DNA from: Snodgrassella alvi
GTDB lineage: Bacteria; Pseudomonadota; Gammaproteobacteria; Burkholderiales; Neisseriaceae
Assembly (NCBI RefSeq): GCF_002777825.1
Contig: NZ_MEIR01000080.1
Location: 248,001-312,000 of the forward strand
Length of the DNA: 64,000 bases
Direction: 5' to 3'
Both the position numbers and the translations under genes were made by a program. This document shows positions 37,014 through 46,339 of the stretch, in pieces. A model generated the notes under the pieces. That model was not told where the DNA came from. It saw only the letters and a list, made by a program, of their open reading frames with translations, and did no database searches. How positions within the stretch are numbered: position 1 is the first letter of the stretch; each line of letters begins with the position of its first letter.

Positions 37014-37375
37014 TTTTTTAACCCTGCATCTCCGTTGATCAGGAAGAAATGATCTTGTACGGCCGCCAGTACTTTGCTGGGTAGGTCAGCCAGAAACTCC
37101 AAATCTTCGCGGCTATCCGGGTAAAACATGGGCTTACCATCCTGGTCGACAATCATCAGCGCTTTTTCGCGCACGCCATTTAAACCATCATCGTAGCTGC
37201 TTTCAAATTCACTGCAACGCTGAAAAAAATCGGTCATTTCGCGCACATTGAACATCTTGACATGCAGATGCCCATCGTACGGGGCAATATCCGGTACGGC
37301 ACTGATTACTGCTTTGCACATATACTGGCGGGCGGCATTGACAAAGGCTTCTTTTGTGTTTGCGACGTTGGTCAT
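36986..37375 (-). CDS. Tail assembly chaperone (G part)
   Basis: 129 aa, located between the tail tube gene and the tape measure. Helical N-terminus (TKEAFVNAARQYMCKAVISAVPDIAPYD) and a C-terminus ending GLKKQLQDAKNS. The AAA-AAG codons for K120-K121 form the slippery site for the longer fusion. Starts 2 nt after the tail tube gene ends. Confidence 0.85.
   Translation of the reverse strand: MTNVANTKEAFVNAARQYMCKAVISAVPDIAPYDGHLHVKMFNVREMTDFFQRCSEFESSYDDGLNGVREKALMIVDQDGKPMFYPDSREDLEFLADLPSKVLAAVQDHFFLINGDAGLKKQLQDAKNS
37013..37019 (-). promoter_or_regulatory. Programmed -1 ribosomal frameshift site
   Basis: Minus-strand heptamer A-AAA-AAG in the reading frame of the chaperone (codons TTA AAA AAG), the strongest bacterial -1 slippery type, also used in dnaX. 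A stop (TAA at 36986-36988) follows eight codons later in frame 0, whereas the -1 frame stays open for 108 codons. Confidence 0.85.
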
Positions 37376-37376
37376 C

Positions 37377-38063
37377 TTATTTTGCTCCTGTTGTCATATC
37401 TAACTTACGGCTGCGGCCATTAATTTGCAGTTCGATAGAAAACTGCCATTTATCGCCACTCTTGCCATCCCAGTCCAAGCTGGTGATTTTTACCTGATAA
37501 CCGCGCATATACTTGCTGCCTTTGGGTTTTAAGGTAAAAAATATGGTCTCCAGCTCCTCGGCCATCTCTTCCAGAAAATCCTGAACTTCTTTGTCTGGCA
37601 CCCACAATCCGGACAGGCTAATGGTGCCCGGCTCTTTTTCCAGCTCAGTGACAGCGCCCTCGTCGCAGATGGTGGTTGCATCGATTGCTTTAGTCTTGAT
37701 CGCCGCTATCTTGACGCTGGTGGCATCACAGAAGCTGTATCTTTTCACGGTGGTAAATTTAGCATCGGTCACTGTGCCGATATCTTCCCCGTCCAGCGTC
37801 ATCAGCGCAAATGAATCCTCATTACTCACGCTAACAAGATAATAGCCATTAATAGCATCGTTTTCGATGCTCTCAACCCAAACCGCATCACCAGTCTTTA
37901 AGCCATGACCTACAGATGTGGCGATGGCTGGTTTAGTGTTTGTTAAATCACTAATAACTTTTGGCGGCGTCTCCGGCAGGTCGTAAAAGTAAGTGCGGCT
38001 ATTAAAACTCATCCCGCGCTTCGCACTTTTCTTAATAGCCGGTTGCCCTTGTGTTTTTGCCAT
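37377..38063 (-). CDS. Major tail tube protein
   Basis: 228 aa from the ATG at 38063 (GGAG 7 nt upstream). Beta-rich tube fold of lambda gpV type (SVKIAAIKTKAIDATTICDEGAVTELEKEPGTISLSG, followed by KITSLDWDGKSGDKWQFSIELQINGRSRKL). Position between the tail completion gene and the chaperone supports this. Confidence 0.8.
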   Translation of the reverse strand: MAKTQGQPAIKKSAKRGMSFNSRTYFYDLPETPPKVISDLTNTKPAIATSVGHGLKTGDAVWVESIENDAINGYYLVSVSNEDSFALMTLDGEDIGTVTDAKFTTVKRYSFCDATSVKIAAIKTKAIDATTICDEGAVTELEKEPGTISLSGLWVPDKEVQDFLEEMAEELETIFFTLKPKGSKYMRGYQVKITSLDWDGKSGDKWQFSIELQINGRSRKLDMTTGAK

Positions 38064-38075
38064 AAAAAAACTCCA

Positions 38076-38101
38076 TAAAAAAAGCCACGGATAATCGTGG
38101 C
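38076..38101 (-). terminator. Hairpin upstream of the tail tube gene
   Basis: Minus-strand stem GCCACG/CGTGGC with seven Ts, ending just before the GGAG of the tube gene. It may stop read-through or shield the 5' end of the tube mRNA. Confidence 0.65.
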
Positions 38102-38124
38102 CTATATAAAAAAACAATTGTCAG

Positions 38125-38481
38125 TTAAACAATCAGATAATCAAAGGTCGCCTGATATTTCTTTCTATCAATATCGTAAGAAAAGAATGGCGCTGTTTTA
38201 AGCAGGCACTCGATTTCGTCGCTAGCCTGTATCGTATCCATCACCTGCTGCACACATTGCGCGCGTTCCTGCGCCGTGCTGGCATAAATATCCACCTGCA
38301 CCCGCGGGTTGAAACTCTGGTAACAGTTTGTCGCCTCCACTTGCCCGGAAACAAGTACATAGCGCATGGCTGGCCACATGGCCGGGTCTGTGGCACTGTT
38401 CTGCACCGGTATCAGGTCTGGATAAACACGCCCACCGCATAAATCCCTTATGATGCTGTAAAAAATAGCTATTTCTTCCAT
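38125..38481 (-). CDS. Tail completion protein (DUF3168-like)
   Basis: 118 aa; the stretches GGRVYPDLIPVQNSATDPAMWPAMRYVLVSG and RVQVDIYASTAQERAQCVQQVMDTI are typical of the gpU/DUF3168 group that caps the tail tube next to the head. Its start overlaps the HK97 gp10-like gene by 13 nt. Confidence 0.8.
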   Translation of the reverse strand: MEEIAIFYSIIRDLCGGRVYPDLIPVQNSATDPAMWPAMRYVLVSGQVEATNCYQSFNPRVQVDIYASTAQERAQCVQQVMDTIQASDEIECLLKTAPFFSYDIDRKKYQATFDYLIV

Positions 38482-38951
38482 TCTTTCTGCACCTCTTCCA
38501 GCAATATTTTGGTTGCTTCCTTTTTAGCCTCCCCGCGCTTATTGTCATAAGCTGGGCGCATAAACGGGTGTGGCTGCGGCATGTTAATACCGTATTCCAC
38601 AAAGGTGGCAATCTGTTTTGCTCCTTTGGGAATTTCCTTGGAATTGGATACGGTAACAATATGCTTGGAAGTCAGCCCGTGCCGTTCCGAGGCGGGGATG
38701 CGCTTCATGATGATGCTGCGCCCGACGTGGCCGGGCTGCACTACTGTACAGGTTTTGCCGCCCTTGCCGTCACTGTTGTAAACCCGGTAAGGTTTTGGTG
38801 CCTTGTAGGCATTGTTCTTTGCCTCGTCCCGGATGATGGCTGCACCTTTGCCGGTGGCTTTTTTGGCAATGTCTTCCTGCATACCCTTACTAAGTCGCCT
38901 TAGCCTTTTCTGCAACCGCTCCAGCCCGTTAACCTTAACGCTGAATGTCAT
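38469..38951 (-). CDS. HK97 gp10-family head-tail/tail completion protein
   Basis: 160 aa from the ATG at 38951 (GAGGG upstream). Starts FSVKVNGLERLQKRLRRLSKGM and has AAIIRDEAKNNAYKAPKPYRV and FVEYGINMPQPHPFMRPAYD, the family signature around a conserved PHPFMRPA. Part of the connector complex. Confidence 0.85.
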   Translation of the reverse strand: MTFSVKVNGLERLQKRLRRLSKGMQEDIAKKATGKGAAIIRDEAKNNAYKAPKPYRVYNSDGKGGKTCTVVQPGHVGRSIIMKRIPASERHGLTSKHIVTVSNSKEIPKGAKQIATFVEYGINMPQPHPFMRPAYDNKRGEAKKEATKILLEEVQKEWKK

Positions 38952-38953
38952 CT

Positions 38954-39295
38954 TTAACCCTCGTTCATGCCCGTTGTACAAGGTAAATTAATTACTTCGG
39001 AGTGAATCGAATCCGGTAATACTGCCTGAATATTGAAAATACTGCCCTTGTAAATAATCCGGTATTCAGGGGTAATGTTGGCTGTCAGTTTGCTTGTGCG
39101 CACCTGGATCGACACGGTACAACTTGCCGAATCCAGCCCGTTTTTAACAAATTCACGGCCAGACAGATAGGACATGTTTGCCCATACCTTGCCGACATCA
39201 ATCCAATTTTTTTCAATATCCCCCAGACTGCCCTTGCTGATTTCCGGGCGTTGAATCAATACCCGTTTATCCAGTTTGCCTGCCGCAATACTCAT
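38954..39295 (-). CDS. Head-tail adaptor (SPP1 gp16-like)
   Basis: 113 aa from the ATG at 39295. MSIAAGKLDKRVLIQRPEISKGSLGDIEKNWIDVGKVWANMSYLSGREF is the typical N-terminal pattern of small head-tail joining proteins (LxxRVxIQxP..D..G...W..V..VWA). Overlaps the connector gene by 4 nt. Confidence 0.83.
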   Translation of the reverse strand: MSIAAGKLDKRVLIQRPEISKGSLGDIEKNWIDVGKVWANMSYLSGREFVKNGLDSASCTVSIQVRTSKLTANITPEYRIIYKGSIFNIQAVLPDSIHSEVINLPCTTGMNEG

Positions 39296-39606
39296 GAATC
39301 CCCCCACATAATCCGGTACGGCTGCAATAAAAACCCAACACCAAAAGGCAGCCATGCGGAATTTATTGCAGAAACCGCCTCGCGGTTTTTATACCAGTTG
39401 GCGGTTAACAGCAACATTGCCATGTCAACTGCGGAGTTATACAACATGCCGGTTGGGTCTGTGTCTGGCACTTCATTTTCGTACCAGTTGCGTCCGGTGA
39501 ACTGTTTTACTGTTTCCTGCGCCGCTGCTAGATAAATTCTAAGCAAATCATCTTCGCTATCGTCATCAATCCGGCAATTATTACGAATATCTTCAATACT
39601 AATCAT
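39292..39606 (-). CDS. Head-tail connector (HK97 gp6-like)
   Basis: 104 aa from the ATG at 39606 (GAGGG 5 nt upstream); earlier in-frame starts lie inside the capsid gene and are rejected. ISIEDIRNNCRIDDDSEDDLLRIYLAAAQETVKQFTGR is the standard gp6 helix pair. Forms the ring below the portal. Confidence 0.87.
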   Translation of the reverse strand: MISIEDIRNNCRIDDDSEDDLLRIYLAAAQETVKQFTGRNWYENEVPDTDPTGMLYNSAVDMAMLLLTANWYKNREAVSAINSAWLPFGVGFLLQPYRIMWGDS

Positions 39607-39647
39607 AATCGCCCTCAGCCGCCCTGTAAGGGGCGGAATAAACAGTT

Positions 39648-40892
39648 TCAGTTTGTTTCGGAATTCGGTGGCGTAGGCGGTACACCCTGAACACCCAGCA
39701 ATGTACCCGTTACAAATGCCTCTTTCCGGTAAATAGCCAGTGCCAGCCGCTCCTCGCACAATATGGTTACCATATTGCGAATAAAATCATCATCGTTATT
39801 AAAGGCGATATTAACACTCATCTCCCACCGGTCAAAGATTTGTGCCCCCATTTTGAAAGCACCAGTCAGAAACTCGCCTTGTTTCATAGACGGCGTGGCA
39901 ACCACTGGCTGCCCCCATAATGTCGGGATTGCCCGCCCCTGCGGATTACCGATTACATAGCGGCCAATGTCATCCTTGGCCATTTCAATTTCTGCCCATT
40001 GCACTGGATTAAGTATATGGCCGCTAGCACTGTAGCCAGACAATACCACCTGCAACATGGCCAGACGTAACTGGTCAATAATGGTAAATTCCTTAACGTT
40101 ACTTTCATTTTTAAACTTTGTAGCGTTAGGTATCAGGCCAGTTATCTCCACGCCATTACCGGTGCCATTTAAGAGCTGTTGTTCTTCCTTGAGTTTTAGG
40201 CCGTACCGTAGGCGGCCATCAATCATAGACTGCAAGCCGGAAGCGTCACTTAATATCTGTCTAGTTGCTTTAATCCAGTGGGCAATAGTTACAACCGCCA
40301 CCGTTTCCTGCTCAAAGTTTAAATGTGATTCTGGCTTTATCCATCCCTCAGGTGTCGCATCAGCGTTATTTTTAAAAACGGCTTCTCTGGGTACGGTTAT
40401 CATGTTGCTATCGGTATTGCCCGGCGTAAGCAAATCACGCACCATTAATCGCTGCTCCGGCAAGGTGACAGTACTAACAACGTGCGGCTGTACTAATGCA
40501 CCGGCGCTGTAATCCGTATAGTCTGGGCCGCCCAACGCTTTAGTATTAATAGGAACGCTCAGCTTGTCGCCTTTTGATATGTTGGCGCAGCTTTTAAATT
40601 GTTCAGACTTAACCACCATACTCCCCAAAGTCTGCTTGCCTTGCGGTGTGACAGGATTGCGCGCTTGCGCCTGTTCCATATCATGCACTTGCGACTTCAG
40701 GCCGTTAACTTCGGTCAGCAGTTTGTCAACATCGTTTTTAAGTTCTTCGGTAACTTTGTCACCTTTCGCAAGCTTGCCTTTAAGCTCCTCGCCAAGTCCC
40801 TTAACTTCGTCAACTGCCTTATTAACCGCTTCCTGCTTTTCTTTCAGCACTTTAGCCAGTTCAACTGCTTTGGTTTCATTTACATCAGGCAT
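39648..40892 (-). CDS. Major capsid protein, HK97 fold
   Basis: 414 aa; AGGAG 7 nt before the ATG. The N-terminal ~100 residues are a charged coiled coil (scaffold-like delta domain, [29 protein letters not shown]), expected to be removed by the protease encoded directly upstream. The rest is the HK97 shell domain ([39 protein letters not shown] and [35 protein letters not shown]). Confidence 0.93.
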   Translation of the reverse strand: MPDVNETKAVELAKVLKEKQEAVNKAVDEVKGLGEELKGKLAKGDKVTEELKNDVDKLLTEVNGLKSQVHDMEQAQARNPVTPQGKQTLGSMVVKSEQFKSCANISKGDKLSVPINTKALGGPDYTDYSAGALVQPHVVSTVTLPEQRLMVRDLLTPGNTDSNMITVPREAVFKNNADATPEGWIKPESHLNFEQETVAVVTIAHWIKATRQILSDASGLQSMIDGRLRYGLKLKEEQQLLNGTGNGVEITGLIPNATKFKNESNVKEFTIIDQLRLAMLQVVLSGYSASGHILNPVQWAEIEMAKDDIGRYVIGNPQGRAIPTLWGQPVVATPSMKQGEFLTGAFKMGAQIFDRWEMSVNIAFNNDDDFIRNMVTILCEERLALAIYRKEAFVTGTLLGVQGVPPTPPNSETN

Positions 40893-41543
40893 TTAGTTAG
40901 CTCCTAAAATTCGTATAACTTCGTCTATTTCAGACTCGTGGTTGGTTGGTGTTGTCTTTTGTGACAACGAAAAAAAACCGCTGTCGTGAATGACAGCGGC
41001 CTGTTTTGCATTAAATCCGTTTTGCATTAACAGCGCTTTGAACTGTTCGGATGAGGGTAATCCATAATCATGCTTGACATAGTTCACCCTGGCTTCTGGA
41101 TTAGCTGGAAAAATAACAACGGATATTTCATATAGTTTTACTTCTATCAATTTGTTGGTATCTGCTTCCCGGTCGTATTCCTGCCGTATGATGCTATAAC
41201 CAATAGACAGGCCATCAATCGCCTTGGCCTGCAATAATGCATGCATTTCCCGCGCTTTTTCTATCTGGTCGATCAGCAATTTACCCTCGACATACAGCCC
41301 TCGTTCATCTTCAACCAGTTTGGTATAGCAGCCAATAGGCGTATTCCAATCATGATTGAATAACACTGGCGGCATTCGGTCGCGGGCTTTCCATTCCGCC
41401 AACGACTTTGCGAACGCTCCAGGCATTACTACATCACCATAAGAATCTAAATTGCCATTTATAGAGCCATAACCTGAAAAAAAACCGTCTTCTTTGACGG
41501 ATTTAATTTCAAGCGGCATATCAAGACGTTTTGTCTGCATCAT
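40893..41543 (-). CDS. Prohead protease, HK97 family
   Basis: 216 aa serine protease (U35) that matures the capsid. GYGSINGNLDSYGDVVMPGAFAKSL, the catalytic His in PPVLFNHDWNTPIG and Ser in DGLSIGYSII are all present, followed by KLYEISVVIFPANPEA. Ends one base from the capsid start region. Confidence 0.92.
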   Translation of the reverse strand: MMQTKRLDMPLEIKSVKEDGFFSGYGSINGNLDSYGDVVMPGAFAKSLAEWKARDRMPPVLFNHDWNTPIGCYTKLVEDERGLYVEGKLLIDQIEKAREMHALLQAKAIDGLSIGYSIIRQEYDREADTNKLIEVKLYEISVVIFPANPEARVNYVKHDYGLPSSEQFKALLMQNGFNAKQAAVIHDSGFFSLSQKTTPTNHESEIDEVIRILGAN

Positions 41544-42790
41544 TCTTGCCTCTTTAATGTTTCATTTGCTGCATGATTCAACGTACCCATATTTAACTGC
41601 ACGGTTAATTCATCCCCACCTTCCACTGCCGGCAAGTCTTCAAGATCGCGCACATGATTGCGTGAATAAATCCCGTTTTGCACCATTGAGGTATAAAAGC
41701 TGGCGCGGTTGGCGGGTGAAGCGCGCAATAGCCCCTCGGTATTAAATTTGGGTGTATAAATCTTGCGCTCCGCCGGACTTAACAATTTGCGCGTAATCGT
41801 CTGCTCAATCCGTGCCAGCTTAGGCACCATTACAAATGCCTGAAAACTAAGCACCGTGTTTTCGTAACTGGATGCCCAGCTAGACGATTTACTGGTGTGG
41901 CCAATTAATTGCGGTGGTACCGAAAAACAGCGGCAGATTTCCTCAATGCCAAACAGGCGTGATTCAAGCAATTGGGCATCAATCGGGCTTAATGACGGCG
42001 CTCGGTTTAAAAGGTCAAAACCACCCTCAAGTATTGGTGTCTTCCCTGCGGCACTTGCCTCTGAAAACTCTTGCAGCCATTTGCGGGTTTTCTTACGCTG
42101 CTCCTCATTCAATATCGGCGCTCCGCCTTGCCCTGTACCTCTGTATACAAGTACATCGCGCCCTTTGAAACGATTCTTGTAATCGTGTGCCGTAGTATCA
42201 TTGGCTTCCATTTGCAATCCTAGGATTTCTGCGCCATAGGACAGCGGAGAAAGCCCAGTTATTCCGTCCATCGTGAAATCTTTCAAATGAAAAACATCTC
42301 GGTCGGGCAGTTTTCGCGTTCCATCCCTTTCATTGTATTCATATACTACCGCACCCGTTTGCAGGCGGGTTATTTTCATTCTGGCCGCATCAAGCACTTC
42401 CAGCGATATAATCCGCTCACCTTTGCGTTTGATTTCAGCAAATGCATTGCCATATATGTCTATTGAAGTCATCAATGCCTGCCAGAATTCGCATGGGTTC
42501 ATGTCGGCATTGGGCGCATAGCGAAAGATGTCATACAAAGGATGCTCAGTAGCAATATTTTTATCCGCAGTTCGTAAGGCAAAAGGCAGGGTAGACACCA
42601 GTCCGGAGCGTAAATTAATACATGCCCACACAGCCGAAAGCTTTAACGCTTTTTCTGGCGTCACCATGACACCACTAACCGACGATGCGCTATCAATTGC
42701 CATGATGCTCTCGCCTTTGCCTAGCTTTAACTGCGGCCTGAAAGCACTCAGAATGCGGCGAAAAAAGCCAGTATCCTGTAAATCAGCCAT
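41540..42790 (-). CDS. Portal protein, HK97 family
   Basis: 416 aa. Signature stretches include VMVTPEKALKLSAVWACINLRSGLVSTLPF, YGNAFAEIKRKGERIISLEVLD and GLSPLSYGAEILGLQMEANDT; IEEICRCFSVPPQLIGHTSKSSSWASSYENT is the strongest. Twelve copies form the DNA entry channel. Overlaps the protease gene by 4 nt. Confidence 0.94.
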   Translation of the reverse strand: MADLQDTGFFRRILSAFRPQLKLGKGESIMAIDSASSVSGVMVTPEKALKLSAVWACINLRSGLVSTLPFALRTADKNIATEHPLYDIFRYAPNADMNPCEFWQALMTSIDIYGNAFAEIKRKGERIISLEVLDAARMKITRLQTGAVVYEYNERDGTRKLPDRDVFHLKDFTMDGITGLSPLSYGAEILGLQMEANDTTAHDYKNRFKGRDVLVYRGTGQGGAPILNEEQRKKTRKWLQEFSEASAAGKTPILEGGFDLLNRAPSLSPIDAQLLESRLFGIEEICRCFSVPPQLIGHTSKSSSWASSYENTVLSFQAFVMVPKLARIEQTITRKLLSPAERKIYTPKFNTEGLLRASPANRASFYTSMVQNGIYSRNHVRDLEDLPAVEGGDELTVQLNMGTLNHAANETLKRQE

Positions 42791-42793
42791 TGT

Positions 42794-44515
42794 TTAACCT
42801 ATTATGTAGTTGTCTAGAAAAGAATCAAGGCCGCCGTTATATCGTGAGGTCGGATTGGTCGCCATCACGGCCACGGCATCAAACAGCGCCATCAGGCTGT
42901 CAATCTTGGCAAAACCTGCATACTGTTTGGTTACCTGAATACCGTTGCCCGATTGGATAACGCGGGCGTTACCAACATTCCAGTTCATCAGTGGCTGATT
43001 AGCGTGCCACATATTTTTGCTGGCTAAAGCGCGCTCTGTGGCTTTAATAGTGCCTGTCATTTTGAAGCCTTGCGATATCGCTTTAAACAGGCCATCAGCA
43101 GGGAAAGCATAGCCACTGTCAACAAATTTATTATGGATGGTTTGTAAAACTGGTTCCATGCCATAGCGGTCAACTGCTATAGAGTGCAACAAACCCGTTT
43201 CGCCCACTTTCAAACATATCTCAGCCACTTCTTTCAGGTCATCGCCTACATTTTGGCAAAAGGTCATGTCACCGTCTTTCACAAAACTATCTAGTTGTGG
43301 GAGGATGTCCTTGCGATTATTCAGCACCGGCGGGTTTGCCCATGCATAACACCATGAAAGCCAGCGCTGAGTGTCTTTTTCCCGCCCAACCACGGCCAAC
43401 CCAAACAGGTCATCATTACCACCGCCGTCAAGCCCTATTACAACTACCTCGCTGCGTTCTAGCAGCGTATCTAGCGTCAACGTGTCATCTGTCTGCGCTA
43501 GCCAGTAATCTGCACCACTCCAGCGATCTGAGCGTAAATTTAACCCGACTTCCTTGTTTAAGTGCTTGGCCTCAAACTCAATAAGCGTTTCTTCGCCTTT
43601 CAGTTCGGCCTGTCGATACTCACTAATCAAAAAAGCCTCGTCTACTGAGTAGCCAAGGCTTGGATTGGTTATATAGAAGTTTTCAGGCTTCTTATACGCT
43701 CCCGACTTAATAAGCGCAGCCGGAAACTCATACAAAACCGGCAAATAAGTCTTATCAACAAGTTCTTTACCCTCCGCCGTCTTGCCATCCCTTACCGAAC
43801 GCGCATACTCCAGTTCCGTTTTAAACACGCCAGCGGGCGGCTCTCGGGATTGCGTGGACAAAATAATTAAAAAACCATCCACTTTAGACATCAGGCCGCC
43901 GGTGGCTTCTTTAATTATTGATTCTGCATTCGCCATCGCGCCAAATAAATGATGCTCATCAATCAAAACAAAGGCGGCTTTCAGGCCACCTGCTGTTTTA
44001 TCGTCCGCAGCCACAACTTTCAGCGTTGACTTGGTAGCTAAATGCGTTATCGTTCTCGTATGCTTGGAAATACTGTATTTATCCTGCATTTCCGGATCAA
44101 ACTCAATCATACCCGCCGCTGGTTTAAACGAATTATCAGCCACTTCTTTCGTCGGTGCCAGAATGATAGCCTCAGCTAAATTACGTTCATTCAGTTCAAG
44201 GGCGGTTATCATAATTCCGGCAGCAATGGTAGATTTAGCGTTTTTCTTGCTAATCAACAAAAAGAACTTTTTGATTAATCTCCGCTGCGTATCTGGATCA
44301 AGCGCGCCAAAAATCGCACCAACAAAATCAAATACCCACTGCGGCATTACATCACGCATTCTTGGCAATCCGGTCATGTCGGGCACTATCAGATCACCAA
44401 ATACCTCAATCGCAATCTCTGCCACGATAGGAAATAGCGGTTCGCTGGGTATCAATGACTGCCGGTTAACAATCCGCTCTTCCCAGTCAGGGCAGGCTGT
44501 CACCCAATCAGCCAT
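42794..44515 (-). CDS. Terminase large subunit
   Basis: 573 aa packaging motor. The ATPase has a Walker A variant SKKNAKST (~89-96) and Walker B FVLIDEHH (~187-194), followed by LIILSTQSREPPAGVFKTELEYA. The RNase H-like nuclease begins at VVIGLDGGGNDDLFG (~360). This is the Terminase_1/HK97 branch, usually cos-type. Adjacent to the small subunit with no gap. Confidence 0.95.
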   Translation of the reverse strand: MADWVTACPDWEERIVNRQSLIPSEPLFPIVAEIAIEVFGDLIVPDMTGLPRMRDVMPQWVFDFVGAIFGALDPDTQRRLIKKFFLLISKKNAKSTIAAGIMITALELNERNLAEAIILAPTKEVADNSFKPAAGMIEFDPEMQDKYSISKHTRTITHLATKSTLKVVAADDKTAGGLKAAFVLIDEHHLFGAMANAESIIKEATGGLMSKVDGFLIILSTQSREPPAGVFKTELEYARSVRDGKTAEGKELVDKTYLPVLYEFPAALIKSGAYKKPENFYITNPSLGYSVDEAFLISEYRQAELKGEETLIEFEAKHLNKEVGLNLRSDRWSGADYWLAQTDDTLTLDTLLERSEVVVIGLDGGGNDDLFGLAVVGREKDTQRWLSWCYAWANPPVLNNRKDILPQLDSFVKDGDMTFCQNVGDDLKEVAEICLKVGETGLLHSIAVDRYGMEPVLQTIHNKFVDSGYAFPADGLFKAISQGFKMTGTIKATERALASKNMWHANQPLMNWNVGNARVIQSGNGIQVTKQYAGFAKIDSLMALFDAVAVMATNPTSRYNGGLDSFLDNYIIG

Positions 44516-44992
44516 TTACTTCACCTTTTTCAAACCTTTCTGCTTTAGCCGTGCAGACAATCCGCCCGCGCGTGATTTTTCAATGGCCACATCTCTGGCG
44601 GCCTCTTTCTTGCCGGTCTCGCCAATGCGCCCATGCTTATAAGGCATCAGGGTTTTAGCAGCATCAATCCGCAGCTTGTGCGGCCAGTTATCATCATTCA
44701 TTACCATCACCAAAAACTGCAAAGGGTCATCACTGGGTGGTGATACAGACTTAACAGGATTAACATCCGTATTAACATCGTTGTTAATAATTTTGTTAAT
44801 ATTTTTGTTAAGTCCATTTTGCTGCTTTTTCAACTCCTCAATGCGCGCTAAAACGGCCTGATTTTTCATTAACCGACATGCGGCAGCGGCTGCACCATTC
44901 TTGCTGTAGCCCGCATTAACACAGGCTTCCGTCTGATTTAGCCCCGCGGCCACACTAAGCGCGAATAATTCCTGTTTATCATTAAGTGACAT
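44516..44992 (-). CDS. Terminase small subunit
   Basis: 158 aa. LNDKQELFALSVAAGLNQTEACVNAGYSKNGAAAAACRLMKNQAVLARIEEL is the Terminase_2 helix-turn-helix domain that recognises the packaging site. A lysine-rich C-terminus follows an Asn-rich linker (NKNINKIINNDVNTDVN). Confidence 0.9.
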   Translation of the reverse strand: MSLNDKQELFALSVAAGLNQTEACVNAGYSKNGAAAAACRLMKNQAVLARIEELKKQQNGLNKNINKIINNDVNTDVNPVKSVSPPSDDPLQFLVMVMNDDNWPHKLRIDAAKTLMPYKHGRIGETGKKEAARDVAIEKSRAGGLSARLKQKGLKKVK

Positions 44993-45055
44993 AGCAAATT
45001 GCCTATTTTTTCGAGCAGATTTTGTTAATTAACAGGTGTTTTCAGGCCATTTTTT

Positions 45056-45120
45056 TTACAAATGAGAGGGCGCGCGGTGTCGGCGGCGATAGTAACCCAA
45101 CTTTACTACCACCCCTGCCT
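45056..45120. other. Candidate cos/packaging site
   Basis: A GC-rich island (GAGGGCGCGCGGTGTCGG and the next ~10 nt) in otherwise AT-rich DNA between the small terminase and HNH genes. In HK97-like phages with an HNH gene beside the terminase, cos lies here. No cohesive-end sequence can be proved by reading alone. Confidence 0.35.
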
Positions 45121-45251
45121 ATTTTTTAAGCAGACTAAAAACAATAATAAATAGTTACTATTTCATATGATAATATAATTCGAAGTGATAACATAATGTA
45201 ACTATCTTCATGCATAATAATCTAACCAGCTACACCCATCACTAAATAAAT

Positions 45252-45566
45252 TTACCATCCACGCTTATATCGCTGCCGCAGTTCTTTAGTGGTCTTATGC
45301 TTATGACACTCCGCGCATAGTACTTGCAAATTACTATCATCATTACTGCCACCTAACTCCAATGGAATGATATGGTCAACCTGTAAGCCGCCACCAATGC
45401 AACCGCAGGATCGGCATCGAAAACTATCCCGTGCCAATACCCTCTTCTTTATCTCCTGCCATTGATAGCCTCGTATGCGCTTTGTAGCCCCCGGTTTACC
45501 CCTGAGTACCGTGGCAGATGAACTGTTAAATTCAGGTAAACTACTTTTAAGCGTTGGTATCTTCAT
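45252..45566 (-). CDS. HNH endonuclease
   Basis: 104 aa with the HNH core: zinc pairs CRSCGC and CAECHKH and the catalytic GLQVDHIIPLELGGSNDDSNLQVLC. In this position HNH proteins work with the terminase to cut cos. Its ATG lies inside a 26-codon ORF that ends 20 nt later, suggesting coupling. Confidence 0.9.
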   Translation of the reverse strand: MKIPTLKSSLPEFNSSSATVLRGKPGATKRIRGYQWQEIKKRVLARDSFRCRSCGCIGGGLQVDHIIPLELGGSNDDSNLQVLCAECHKHKTTKELRQRYKRGW

Positions 45567-45627
45567 GGATTTGTGTCAGTAAAAGGCCGTTGTAATACGC
45601 CTGTGCAAAACCTATAGGGTTACTCAT
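45547..45627 (-). CDS. 26-aa leader-like ORF overlapping the HNH start
   Basis: MSNPIGFAQAYYNGLLLTQI plus six residues, with GGAGTTGGGAT directly before its ATG (a good SD). It ends 20 nt inside the HNH gene. Plausible coupling peptide or small protein; it could also be chance. Confidence 0.45.
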   Translation of the reverse strand: MSNPIGFAQAYYNGLLLTQIHEDTNA

Positions 45628-45641
45628 ATCCCAACTCCAAT

Positions 45642-45669
45642 AAAAAAGCCCACGCGCGCATGCGTGGAC
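45642..45669 (-). terminator. Minus-strand terminator upstream of the HNH/late block
   Basis: Stem CCACGC/GCGTGG with a six-T tail on the minus strand, just upstream of the 26-aa ORF. With the terminator at 46983 it lies between the Q-like gene and the late genes, where an antiterminator would act. Confidence 0.7.
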
Positions 45670-45759
45670 TTGTCTTAATTCAATCTATTAAATCTCAATA
45701 ACAAACATAAAAACTTATAAAATATTGCAAATAACTTATATTTATCTTATAATTTACTT

Positions 45760-46008
45760 ATGAATAGGATAATCTACCAACCCAAAGCTATTAAGCAACT
45801 TAGCAAAATCCCTACACATAAAATTATTAGGGATAAGATTGCAAATCTTTCCAATATGCCTAATTGCCTAAATGTTAAGAAGCTTAACAATCACCAGTAT
45901 GATTACAGACTAAGAGTTGGTAATTATCGGGTGTTGTTTAATTATGATGGCGATATTAGCATCGTCTCCATTGAAGAGGTGAAAAAACGCGATGACCGCA
46001 CTTATTAA
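45760..46008 (+). CDS. RelE/ParE-family toxin
   Basis: 82 aa; MNRIIYQPKAIKQLSKIP, KLNNHQYDYRLRVGNYRVLFNYDGDI and the closing EEVKKRDDRTY match the RelE branch of mRNA interferases. Toxin is first and overlaps the antitoxin gene by 17 nt. The only plus-strand genes within the leftward late/early array, so an inserted cassette. Confidence 0.88.
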   Translation: MNRIIYQPKAIKQLSKIPTHKIIRDKIANLSNMPNCLNVKKLNNHQYDYRLRVGNYRVLFNYDGDISIVSIEEVKKRDDRTY

Positions 46009-46339
46009 CTATCAAATTATAAATAATCGATTTGGTAATCCTGAATATGTTCTAGTTCCTTATGATAAATACTTGCAGTTAACCAGCTCGTCTAAAATTA
46101 ATCTTACCGATGGCGTGCCTAGTGAAGTGGTAGATTTATTGTTCGACAAACAATACTCACCTGCTCGGGCATGGCGTGAGTACTTGCAACTTACACAAGA
46201 AGAATGTGCTAAAAAATTAGGCATAACTCAACCAGCTTATTCACAACTGGAATCATCAAAAAAACCACGTAAAGCCACAAGAATTAAATTGGCTACCGCA
46301 TTGGGTATTCATGAAGGTCAACTAGACTTACTTGCATGA
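45992..46339 (+). CDS. HTH antitoxin partner of the RelE toxin
   Basis: 115 aa. N-terminal ~55 residues resemble a toxin-binding/Phd-like segment (NNRFGNPEYVLVPYDKYLQL). The C-terminal Xre-type HTH (YLQLTQEECAKKLGITQPAYSQLESSKKPRKATRIKLATALGI) should bind its own promoter. Intact. Confidence 0.87.
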   Translation: MTALINYQIINNRFGNPEYVLVPYDKYLQLTSSSKINLTDGVPSEVVDLLFDKQYSPARAWREYLQLTQEECAKKLGITQPAYSQLESSKKPRKATRIKLATALGIHEGQLDLLA

